From assembly GCA_014879855.1 (NCBI GenBank), contig JACSRH010000399.1, forward strand, positions 1 through 5,399: a stretch of 5,399 nt of DNA. The letters are read 5' to 3'. A program made the position numbers and the translations under genes. This DNA is from Caldilineaceae bacterium (lineage in GTDB: Bacteria > Chloroflexota > Anaerolineae > Caldilineales > Caldilineaceae). Positions 1 through 5,154 of the stretch are shown in pieces. The notes beneath the pieces are model-generated. The model searched no databases, was not told the DNA's origin, and saw only the letters and a list, made by a program, of their open reading frames with translations. Positions within the stretch are counted from its first letter, which is position 1, and each line of letters begins with the position of its first letter.

Positions 1-2
1 GG

Positions 3-863
3 GTGCGCTATGCCGCGGCCCTGGCGATCTACCCGCAAATCGGCGCCCGGCTGGGGGAAGCGAACGTGCAGGCTGCCCTGGCGCGCGTGGAACTGCTGGA
101 AGGACAGGACGATCACGCCCTGCATCTGCTCGGCCGCGCCCTCGATTTCTATCAGTCCGTGAATGATCGGTACAATATTGCTGCTGCGCTCGCCAATTTT
201 GGTCTGACCCTGCGGGGGCAAGATCGCCAGGAAGAAGCTGCGCCATTGCTGCGCCAGGCCGCAGACCTCTTCGAGCAGATCGACCTTCCCCAGTACGCGG
301 TTCAATTGCGTGGAGCAGCCAGCCCGACGCTTTCACTGGCCGAACAGGTGCAGCGTATCGAGGCTGCCGTCACGGAACTGCGCCAGCGCGGCGAGAGTGC
401 GCAACTGCGGGAGGCGCTGGCGGTGCTCACATCTGCGCGCTTCGATGCAGAAAATTGGCGCGGTGTCATCGAGAGTGCGCAAGAGTTGTTTGAACTTGGC
501 GCCGAAGATGGCCGGCTGTGGGCAATGACAGCGGATGCGCAGGCGCGCCTCGACAATGAAGAAGCAGCGGCGGCGGCCTATGCCAAGGCAGTTGCCCTGG
601 ACGCAACCAATGCCATGCTTCGCCGCAACTATGCCAATACCCTGATCGCACTCAACCGGCTGGGCGCCGCGGCCGAGGAGCTTGAGGCCGCCGCAAGACT
701 AGACCCCGACGCGCCCTATCTGGCGTTACGCTACGCCGAGTTGGCAAAAGCTGGCGAGAATCGGGGCGAGGCAATGCGTTGGGCGGCCGAGGCGCTGCGC
801 CGTCAGCCCGGTTGGGACGAGGCGCAGACTATCCTGACGTGGGCGTCTGAAGCCGAAACTTAA
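3..863 (+). CDS. TPR-repeat protein, C-terminal part (5' end outside window)
   Basis: The frame is open to the left edge, so the N-terminus is missing; the GTG at position 3 is probably an internal valine codon. The visible 286 residues are almost all helical repeats of two kinds. Residues 2-100 hold the end of one and then two complete longer repeats of about 40 residues (about 18-57 and 58-98), sharing a recurring 'AL.FY/LF..' pattern; this long type is common in TPR arrays of signalling and STAND-type ATPases. After a linker (about 105-136), residues 137-271 contain four classical 34-residue TPR units, including one with 'AAAAYAKAVALD' and one with 'AAEELEAAARLDPDA'. No signal peptide or membrane segment is visible in this part. 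TPR arrays bind other proteins, but the partner and any N-terminal catalytic domain cannot be seen. The gene is convergent with pgl; stop TAA at 861-863. The TPR call is firm, the cellular role unknown. Confidence 0.85.
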   Translation: MRYAAALAIYPQIGARLGEANVQAALARVELLEGQDDHALHLLGRALDFYQSVNDRYNIAAALANFGLTLRGQDRQEEAAPLLRQAADLFEQIDLPQYAVQLRGAASPTLSLAEQVQRIEAAVTELRQRGESAQLREALAVLTSARFDAENWRGVIESAQELFELGAEDGRLWAMTADAQARLDNEEAAAAAYAKAVALDATNAMLRRNYANTLIALNRLGAAAEELEAAARLDPDAPYLALRYAELAKAGENRGEAMRWAAEALRRQPGWDEAQTILTWASEAET

Positions 864-867
864 GCGC

Positions 868-923
868 CAATCCCCAATCTCCAATTCTCCCAATCTCCTA
901 TTCTCCTATTCTCTCCATCTCCC
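868..923. repeat. Degenerate octanucleotide tandem repeat at a convergent gene junction
   Basis: Read on the - strand, this stretch splits cleanly into seven 8-base units: GGGAGATG, GAGAGAAT, AGGAGAAT, AGGAGATT, GGGAGAAT, TGGAGATT, GGGGATTG, roughly NGGAGAWT. The - strand is purine-rich. The array fills the gap between the TPR stop (863) and the pgl stop (898-900) and continues into pgl, where it encodes about the last seven residues (GEMERIGE region). No hairpin or T-run terminator is visible here. I recall similar low-complexity repeats between genes in Chloroflexota genomes, but cannot confirm that from this sequence. Confidence 0.75.
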
Positions 924-1653
924 CATGCGCGGCCGCGTCCACCAGCCACGTCAAATTGCCGCGCACCAAGTTCACGCCCTGCACCGGATAGCGTGCGGGG
1001 TCGTGTGGCCCCTGGAGCACCGCGCGCAGCGTCGCCGCCTTTTCCGCGCCGCTGACCAGGATCAGCACGCGGCGCGCGGCGTTGAGCAGCGGGTAGGTGA
1101 AGGTGAGGCGCATCTGCCCTGTTGGCGCGGGGGTGGCGACCACCAGCCGCGCGTGTTCGTCCAGCGCGGGCGCGCCCGGAAAGAGGCTGGCGGTGTGCCC
1201 ATCCGCGCCCATGCCGAGCAGGATCAGGTCGAAGCGCGGGGTTTCGCCCGTGCCCGCGGCCGGGTTGGGCGGCGTCAGTTCGCGCACGGTGCGGGCATAG
1301 GCCGCGGCCGCGGCGGCCGGGTCGCCCTCGCCTGCCATGCGCAGCACCAGCGCGGGCGGCGTGGCCAGCCGGTCGAGCAGCGCGGCTTTCGCCATCGCGT
1401 AATTGCTCGCCGCGTCCGTCGGCGGCACGCAGCGTTCGTCGCTCCAGAAGATCTGCCATTGGCGAAAATTGATGTAGGAATCGTCGGCCAGCAGGCGATA
1501 GACCGCGCGTGGGGTCGAACCACCGGCCAGCGCGATGCGAAAGAGGCGCCGGCGGCCAATCGACGCGGCCGCGGCGGCCGCGATCAGTTCACAGGCCACG
1601 CGCGCCAGCGCGTCCGCGGTGGGCGTGACTTCGACCGAACGTTTTGATTGCAT
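898..1653 (-). CDS. pgl: 6-phosphogluconolactonase
   Basis: This soluble cytoplasmic enzyme hydrolyses 6-phosphoglucono-1,5-lactone to 6-phosphogluconate, the second step of the oxidative pentose phosphate pathway. Its 251 residues are a normal length for the DevB/Pgl type of the glucosamine-6-phosphate isomerase fold. Family motifs are visible in order: LAGGSTPRAVY (42-52, phosphate-binding loop), FWSDERCVPP followed by SNY (69-85), the hallmark LLGMGADGHTASLFPG (145-160), the R-x-T-x-T-x-P segment (182-188) and SGAEKA (201-206). The ATG at 1653 follows the zwf stop by one base and has GAGGAG seven bases upstream, so translation is probably coupled to zwf. Two alanine runs (about 25-31 and 113-118) come from an exact 16-base repeat. 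The last seven or so residues are encoded by the octanucleotide repeat and look like a non-native tail replacing the original C-terminus. Confidence 0.95.
   Translation of the reverse strand: MQSKRSVEVTPTADALARVACELIAAAAAASIGRRRLFRIALAGGSTPRAVYRLLADDSYINFRQWQIFWSDERCVPPTDAASNYAMAKAALLDRLATPPALVLRMAGEGDPAAAAAAYARTVRELTPPNPAAGTGETPRFDLILLGMGADGHTASLFPGAPALDEHARLVVATPAPTGQMRLTFTYPLLNAARRVLILVSGAEKAATLRAVLQGPHDPARYPVQGVNLVRGNLTWLVDAAAHGEMERIGE
1304..1319. repeat. 16-bp direct repeat inside pgl, copy 1 (other copy 1565-1580)
   Basis: The 16-base sequence GCGGCCGCGGCGGCCG occurs identically here and at 1565-1580. The copies are 261 bases apart, exactly 87 codons, so both encode alanine runs in the same pgl frame. 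Each contains a GCGGCCGC octamer, and a third octamer lies at 929-936. This is more likely GC-rich alanine-codon convergence or local slippage than a functional element. Confidence 0.6.
1565..1580. repeat. 16-bp direct repeat inside pgl, copy 2
   Basis: Identical to 1304-1319 and in the same reading frame. It encodes the N-terminal alanine run of Pgl (about residues 25-31), in a helix ahead of the phosphate-binding loop. Confidence 0.6.
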
Positions 1654-1654
1654 A

Positions 1655-3211
1655 TTATCGCTCCTCGCTCAACACTGGTTCGTGCCACTGATGGCCGTTG
1701 TGCGCCAGCAGGTCGTCGGACTCGATCGGCCCCCATGTGCCCGCGGCGTACTGTGGCAGCGGCAGCGTTTTGCCGCGGCGCCGCAGAATCTCCTCCTGGA
1801 TGCCCCAGCCTTCGAGCACGTTGGTCACGCGATCCCACGCCAGCTCGGTTTCGTCGCGGCGGATAAAAAGCGTGCTGTCGCCCAGCATGGCGTCGAGCAG
1901 CAGCCGCTCGTACGCGTCGGAGATGGTCGAATCGCCAAACGCACTGCTGTAGACAAAGTCCATGCTCACCTGCTCCACGTCGAGCTGCGGGCCGGGGCGT
2001 TTGGCGTCGAAGTTGAGGATGATGCTCTCGTCGGGCTGGATGCGCAGCGTCAGGCTGTTGTGGACGCGCGGCCCGCGCGCCTCGCGGCTGTTGAAGTACA
2101 TCAGCGGCGGCCGGCGGAACATAATGTTGACCTCGGTCACTTTGGTCGGCAGCGCCTTGCCCGTGCGGATGTAGAAAGGGACGCCGTTCCAGCGCCAGTT
2201 GTCGATCTCCAGCTTCCACGCCACGTAGGTCTCTGTGGTGGAGGTGGGCGGGATGCCCTCGGCCTCCAGGTAGCCAGGAATCTGCTCGCCGCCAGCCACA
2301 CCCGCCGCGTACTGCGCGCGCACGACCCATTTGTTCACCTCGATGGGGTCGAGAGGGCGGATCGAGCGCAGCACATTGACTTTCTGGTTGCGCACTGACT
2401 CGGCGTCGTAGGTGACGGGCGGCTCCATCGCGGTCAGCGCCACCAGCTGCATCATGTGGTTCTGCACCATGTCGCGGATCGCGCCGGACTTGTCGTAATA
2501 GCCGCCGCGCGAGCCAACGCCCAGGCTTTCCGCCACGGTGATCTGCACGTGGTCGACATAATTCCGATTCCAGATCGGCTCGAAGATGCCGTTGCCAAAG
2601 CGAAAGACCAGAATATTCTGCACTGTTTCCTTGCCCAGATAGTGGTCGATGCGATAGATCTGCTCCTCGTCGAAGAGCTTGCGCAGATGGTCGTTGAGTT
2701 GCTGCGCGCTCTCCAGGTCGTGGCCGAAGGGTTTTTCGACGATCAAGCGCGTCCAGCCCGCACCGGAGGCATGGGCGAGACCCACGTCGGCCAGCAGCGC
2801 GGTGATCGGCTCGAAGACATTGGGCGGCGTCGCCAGGTAAAAGAGGTGGTTGCCTTGGGTGGGATAGGCCGCGTCCAGTTCGGCAATCCGTGCGGCCAGG
2901 GCATCGAAGGCGGCGTGGTCGTCATAGCCGCCGGTCTGGTAGAAGAGCGTTTCGGCAAAGCGCTGCCAGGCCGCGTCGTCGTAGGTTTCGCCGTGCTCGT
3001 CGGCGTAGTGCTCGCGCAGCGCTTCGCCCACCTGTTCGCGAAAAACTTCGTCGGTCATCTCTGTGCGCGCATAACCGAGCACGGTGAACCCCTTGTGCAG
3101 CAAATTCTGCTGGTAGAGATGAAAGAGCGCGGGCAACAACTTGCGCTTGGCGAGATCGCCCGAAGCGCCAAAGACAACCATCAAATTGGGTGGAGCGGTG
3201 CGTCGCATCAT
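1655..3211 (-). CDS. zwf: Glucose-6-phosphate 1-dehydrogenase
   Basis: This enzyme oxidises glucose 6-phosphate to 6-phosphogluconolactone with reduction of NADP+ (sometimes NAD+), the committed step of the oxidative pentose phosphate pathway. The product of 518 residues is close to the usual length of about 480-520. Visible motifs: nucleotide-binding GASGDLAKRKL (15-25), IVEKPFGHDL (157-166), the active-site signature RIDHYLGKE (187-195, with D189, H190 and K194), the NHMMQ segment whose H252 matches the catalytic base, FYIRTGK (346-352), and the conserved C-terminal YAAGTWGP (488-495). The frame stays open to 3655, but the ATG at 3211 is chosen because the family N-terminus begins just before the Rossmann motif, AAAGGTGA lies seven bases upstream, and this ATG overlaps the preceding stop (ATGA). 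A second ATG follows directly. It is the third gene of the flavodoxin-membrane protein-zwf-pgl operon. I cannot judge cofactor preference reliably. Confidence 0.97.
   Translation of the reverse strand: MMRRTAPPNLMVVFGASGDLAKRKLLPALFHLYQQNLLHKGFTVLGYARTEMTDEVFREQVGEALREHYADEHGETYDDAAWQRFAETLFYQTGGYDDHAAFDALAARIAELDAAYPTQGNHLFYLATPPNVFEPITALLADVGLAHASGAGWTRLIVEKPFGHDLESAQQLNDHLRKLFDEEQIYRIDHYLGKETVQNILVFRFGNGIFEPIWNRNYVDHVQITVAESLGVGSRGGYYDKSGAIRDMVQNHMMQLVALTAMEPPVTYDAESVRNQKVNVLRSIRPLDPIEVNKWVVRAQYAAGVAGGEQIPGYLEAEGIPPTSTTETYVAWKLEIDNWRWNGVPFYIRTGKALPTKVTEVNIMFRRPPLMYFNSREARGPRVHNSLTLRIQPDESIILNFDAKRPGPQLDVEQVSMDFVYSSAFGDSTISDAYERLLLDAMLGDSTLFIRRDETELAWDRVTNVLEGWGIQEEILRRRGKTLPLPQYAAGTWGPIESDDLLAHNGHQWHEPVLSEER
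1661..1666 (-). promoter_or_regulatory. Ribosome binding site of pgl
   Basis: GAGGAG on the - strand, seven bases before the pgl ATG and inside the last codons of zwf. It supports the 1653 start and translational coupling. Confidence 0.8.
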
Positions 3212-3729
3212 GATTCTGTCACCTTTGCGTCCGGTTGCGGCTGGCGCTTGCGGATCCCATACGCCACCATTGTCAGCGGCCAGAAGAGCCAGATAAGGCC
3301 AAAAAGCGGTTGAAAGAAGGGGAAATAGCCGTAATCTTCGCCAAAGTGACGCCAGACCGTGCGCCCGATCAGATCCGGGTCGACGAAGCTCCACACGCCG
3401 ATCACCAGCGTCATCAACGTCTCGAAGCCGAGGGCGCCGACCGAAAGCCACCACGTCCAGCGCCGGCGGTAGGCAAAGCCAATGGTTGCGGTCAGGTAGC
3501 AGAGCGCGGCCAGCGCGCTCAAGTAGACCGGGATATAGTTTTCCACGCCGGCTTTGAAAAAGAGCTGGTAGACCGCGCGCGCACCAGTGGACAACGCCAG
3601 GATCGGGTAGGACACAGCCATCACATAGCCGGCCGGGCTGACCACATTTGCCCACAGCGCCTCGCTTTTGCTGGCGTAGTGCGTTTCCACGGGTGGCGTT
3701 TTTGGCGGGGGCATTGACTGACTGCTCAT
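3208..3729 (-). CDS. Four-helix integral membrane protein of unknown function
   Basis: I do not recognise this 173-residue protein as a named family. It has a short polar, proline-rich N-terminus (1-30), then four hydrophobic segments at about 34-58, 66-87, 91-113 and 135-159, and a charged tail (RKRQPQPDAKVTES). There is no cleavable signal peptide; the RRR at 88-90 and the basic tail at 160-162 suggest cytoplasmic sides. Aromatic residues are abundant, notably a Trp/Phe/Tyr-rich stretch between helices 3 and 4 (W113, W126, YGYFPFF 133-139). I see no CxxC, no paired histidines typical of b-haem ligation, and no transporter signature. The start at 3729 is preferred over 3771 because it has GGGAGG ten bases upstream and forms an ATGA overlap with the flavodoxin stop. 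Its own stop overlaps the zwf ATG in the same way. Co-translation with flavodoxin and Zwf suggests a link to redox or NADPH metabolism, which is inference only. Confidence 0.85.
   Translation of the reverse strand: MSSQSMPPPKTPPVETHYASKSEALWANVVSPAGYVMAVSYPILALSTGARAVYQLFFKAGVENYIPVYLSALAALCYLTATIGFAYRRRWTWWLSVGALGFETLMTLVIGVWSFVDPDLIGRTVWRHFGEDYGYFPFFQPLFGLIWLFWPLTMVAYGIRKRQPQPDAKVTES
3219..3226 (-). promoter_or_regulatory. Ribosome binding site of zwf
   Basis: AAAGGTGA on the - strand, seven bases upstream of the ATG at 3211 and inside the last codons of the membrane-protein gene. It decides the zwf start against the longer open frame. Confidence 0.8.
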
Positions 3730-4271
3730 AGTTGCGTTTCCTCCCACTGCTTCCATACCTGCGCCAGCCACGCGTCCAGCCGCGGCCCGGTCAGCTCAGA
3801 TTGATTGTGTTCGTCCAGCGCCAGGCCGACAAAGCAGCCATTTTCCTCGAGCGCCCACGAGTTGGTAAATGTGTAGCCAACCGTGGGCCATGCGCCGACC
3901 AACCTGCCGCCACATGCCCGCACCCGGTCGGCCAGAAAGATCATGGCATCGACAAAAGTGTCAGGATAGCCCACCTGATCGCCCAGCCCAAAGATCGCCA
4001 CGGGCCGGCCCTCGAGATCGAGCTCATCAAATTCGTCGAGCGCGGCTTCCCAGTCGCGTTGAAGCTGTCCGATGCTCCACGTTGGCGCGCCCAGGATCAA
4101 CCGGTCGAAGTCGAGCATGGCTTCCAGCGTCTCAACGCCGACATCCAGCACTTCGACGCACGATGCTTCGGCGGCTGTGCAAAACCGCGCGTCGAGGCGC
4201 TCTTTGATTTGTGCGGCGATCGCCGCGGTGTGGCCGTCGGTGCTCCCAAAAAAGATGCCGATCTGCGGCAT
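3726..4271 (-). CDS. Long-chain flavodoxin (FldA/NifF type)
   Basis: This small FMN-binding cytoplasmic electron carrier passes single electrons between a reductase (such as ferredoxin/flavodoxin-NADP reductase or an oxidoreductase) and acceptor enzymes. The 181 residues fit the long-chain class. The N-terminal IGIFFGSTDGHT (4-15) is the FMN phosphate loop, with D12 where a threonine is usual. GAPTWSIGQLQRDW (61-74) carries the loop with the FMN-facing Trp (W65), and IFGLGDQVGYPDTFVDAM (93-110) carries the second FMN loop with Y102. The C-terminal GYTFTNS and FVGLALDEHNQSELT segments match the FldA/NifF subfamily. The ATG at 4271 is preferred to the upstream one at 4307: it has TGAGG five bases upstream, and homologues begin a few residues before IGIFFG, whereas the 4307 start has no Shine-Dalgarno. 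It is the first gene of the cluster; its TGA overlaps the next ATG. Confidence 0.95.
   Translation of the reverse strand: MPQIGIFFGSTDGHTAAIAAQIKERLDARFCTAAEASCVEVLDVGVETLEAMLDFDRLILGAPTWSIGQLQRDWEAALDEFDELDLEGRPVAIFGLGDQVGYPDTFVDAMIFLADRVRACGGRLVGAWPTVGYTFTNSWALEENGCFVGLALDEHNQSELTGPRLDAWLAQVWKQWEETQL
3740..3745 (-). promoter_or_regulatory. Ribosome binding site of the membrane-protein gene
   Basis: GGGAGG on the - strand, ten bases upstream of the ATG at 3729 and inside the flavodoxin C-terminus. It supports 3729 over the longer frame starting at 3771. Confidence 0.7.
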
Positions 4272-4276
4272 CTCTG

Positions 4277-4281
4277 CCTCA
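4277..4281 (-). promoter_or_regulatory. Ribosome binding site of flavodoxin
   Basis: TGAGG on the - strand, five bases before the ATG at 4271. It decides the start in favour of the 181-residue protein. Confidence 0.65.
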
Positions 4282-4325
4282 AGCCCATTTTTTGTGTGTG
4301 GCGTCATTGTTTGCGCGTAGTGATC

Positions 4326-4339
4326 AACAGACCACTGTT
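4326..4339. promoter_or_regulatory. Inverted repeat overlapping the -10 element (possible operator)
   Basis: AACAG-N4-CTGTT, a perfect pair of 5-base arms. The right arm overlaps the proposed -10 box of the flavodoxin operon and the whole repeat covers the expected start of transcription, where a repressor would act. The arms are short and I recognise no regulator for it. Confidence 0.3.
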
Positions 4340-4365
4340 ATAAGTTTTGACGACTGATGCTACAA
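4337..4365 (-). promoter_or_regulatory. Candidate sigma-70-type promoter of the flavodoxin-zwf-pgl operon
   Basis: On the - strand, TTGTAG (4365-4360) is followed after exactly 17 bases by TATAAC (4342-4337), which matches the -10 consensus at five of six bases; the -35 matches only at TTG. Transcription would start near 4330 and leave a leader of about 60 bases before the flavodoxin ATG. The gap 4272-4453 is AT-richer here than the genes around it. It holds no other gene that I can see, and no convincing terminator follows thrH. Confidence 0.5.
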
Positions 4366-4453
4366 GATTGCATCCACAAGCGTGATTGTACAGGGTGAAT
4401 CGCGGCGTCTCTGTAAGGGGAAACTCTCTGCGCCCTTTTGTCGAGCTTACTCA

Positions 4454-5071
4454 CTACTCGGCCAGAAAGCGCTCGATCGCGCGGCGCAGTTCCACATAGG
4501 TGTGCGTCACCGGGAAATGAGGAAAGTCGCGCACCACGTTGTCGGGCGGGCGGAACAGAATCCCGCAGTCCGCGGCGCCGAGCATTGCAGTGTCGTTGTA
4601 GGAATCGCCCACCGCGGCCGTGCGAAAACCCAACGTCTTGAACGCGGCCACAGCCATGCGCTTTCCGGCCGGCACGCGCAGCCGATAGCCGGCCATCAGG
4701 CCGCGCGCATCGACTTCCAGGGTGTGGGCAAAGACGGTTGGCCAGCCCAGCTTGGGCAGGAAAGGCGCAACGAATTCATAGAAGCTGTCCGTGATGATTA
4801 CCATCTGCGCGGCCTGGCGCATCCAGGTAAGAAACGCGCGCGCGCCTGGCAGCGGCTCCATGCCCGCGATCACCTGTTGGATGTCGGCCAGGGTTAAGTT
4901 GTGGCGCGCCAGAAGCTCCATACGTTCGATCATCAACTTGTCGTAGTCTGGCTCGTCGCGCGTTGTGCGGCGCAACTCGGGCAGGCCAGTGCGCGCGGCG
5001 ACCGCGATCCAGATCTCGGGCAGGAAGACGCCTTCGAGGTCAAAAGCAAGAATAGGTGGTGCAGAAGACAT
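4454..5071 (-). CDS. thrH: ThrH-type phosphoserine phosphatase / phosphoserine:homoserine phosphotransferase
   Basis: This HAD-superfamily enzyme is related to SerB. Characterised ThrH dephosphorylates phosphoserine and can transfer the phosphate to homoserine, linking serine and threonine synthesis. The 205 residues have the length and layout of Pseudomonas ThrH as I remember it. Visible motifs: FDLEGVFLPEIW (10-21), where D11 is the nucleophile and E13 replaces the usual second Asp, a ThrH trait; TTRDEPDYDKLM (36-47); motif II IITDSFYEF (92-100) with T94; KR (137-138) and K145 as candidate motif III lysines; and GDSYND (155-160) with the Mg-binding acids. The ILF-PP-NVVRDFPHFP segment (171-187) is also ThrH-like. 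The ATG at 5071 is chosen because it gives the family N-terminus and has AGGGG upstream; the open frame extends to a GTG at 5158 but the added residues look non-coding. It could be cotranscribed with the upstream FHA gene (83-base gap). Confidence 0.92.
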   Translation of the reverse strand: MSSAPPILAFDLEGVFLPEIWIAVAARTGLPELRRTTRDEPDYDKLMIERMELLARHNLTLADIQQVIAGMEPLPGARAFLTWMRQAAQMVIITDSFYEFVAPFLPKLGWPTVFAHTLEVDARGLMAGYRLRVPAGKRMAVAAFKTLGFRTAAVGDSYNDTAMLGAADCGILFRPPDNVVRDFPHFPVTHTYVELRRAIERFLAE

Positions 5072-5080
5072 GCGGTCGAT

Positions 5081-5085
5081 CCCCT
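5081..5085 (-). promoter_or_regulatory. Ribosome binding site of thrH
   Basis: AGGGG on the - strand, nine bases upstream of the ATG at 5071. Modest match and spacing, but it agrees with the family start. Confidence 0.5.
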
Positions 5086-5154
5086 GGAGAGATGAAGGTG
5101 ATGCTTGACAGTAGGTGCAGTCTACCAGAGGAGAGAAGAATGGGGCAATCAGCG

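Noticed and set aside
860..1459. A 199-codon open frame on the - strand overlapping pgl
   Set aside because: It is an out-of-frame shadow of pgl, rich in Arg/Gly/Ala. Its end, with repeated 'IGDWENW'-like residues, is only the octanucleotide repeat read in another frame.
929..1580. Three GCGGCCGC octamers within pgl
   Set aside because: Palindromic GC octamers are expected now and then in alanine-rich GC-rich coding sequence; nothing suggests a function.
1535..2398. A 287-codon open frame on the + strand opposite the start of pgl and the end of zwf
   Set aside because: Antisense to two firmly identified genes; the composition is typical of the complement of GC-rich codons and no domain is recognisable. 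The + strand frame at 2456-3313 is rejected for the same reason.
3212..3655. N-terminal extension of Zwf by 148 residues
   Set aside because: The extension overlaps the membrane-protein gene and reads as its out-of-frame shadow. The 3211 ATG has a good ribosome binding site and gives the family's normal N-terminus.
4272..4307. Flavodoxin start at 4307, giving 12 extra residues
   Set aside because: No Shine-Dalgarno precedes it, and the extra residues are absent from the usual flavodoxin N-terminus; 4271 has TGAGG at a good distance.
4400..4453. Possible terminator after thrH, arms AAGGG/CCCTT
   Set aside because: Only five base pairs with a 13-base loop and no T-run after it on the - strand; too weak to call.
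5104..5130. TTGACA on the + strand at 5105-5110
   Set aside because: It resembles a -35 box, but no good -10 element follows at 16-18 bases and no + strand gene lies downstream.
5119..5148. Possible thrH promoter on the - strand (TTGCCC-18-TAGACT)
   Set aside because: Both boxes match the consensus poorly, so it is not distinguishable from chance; read-through from the FHA gene is equally possible.
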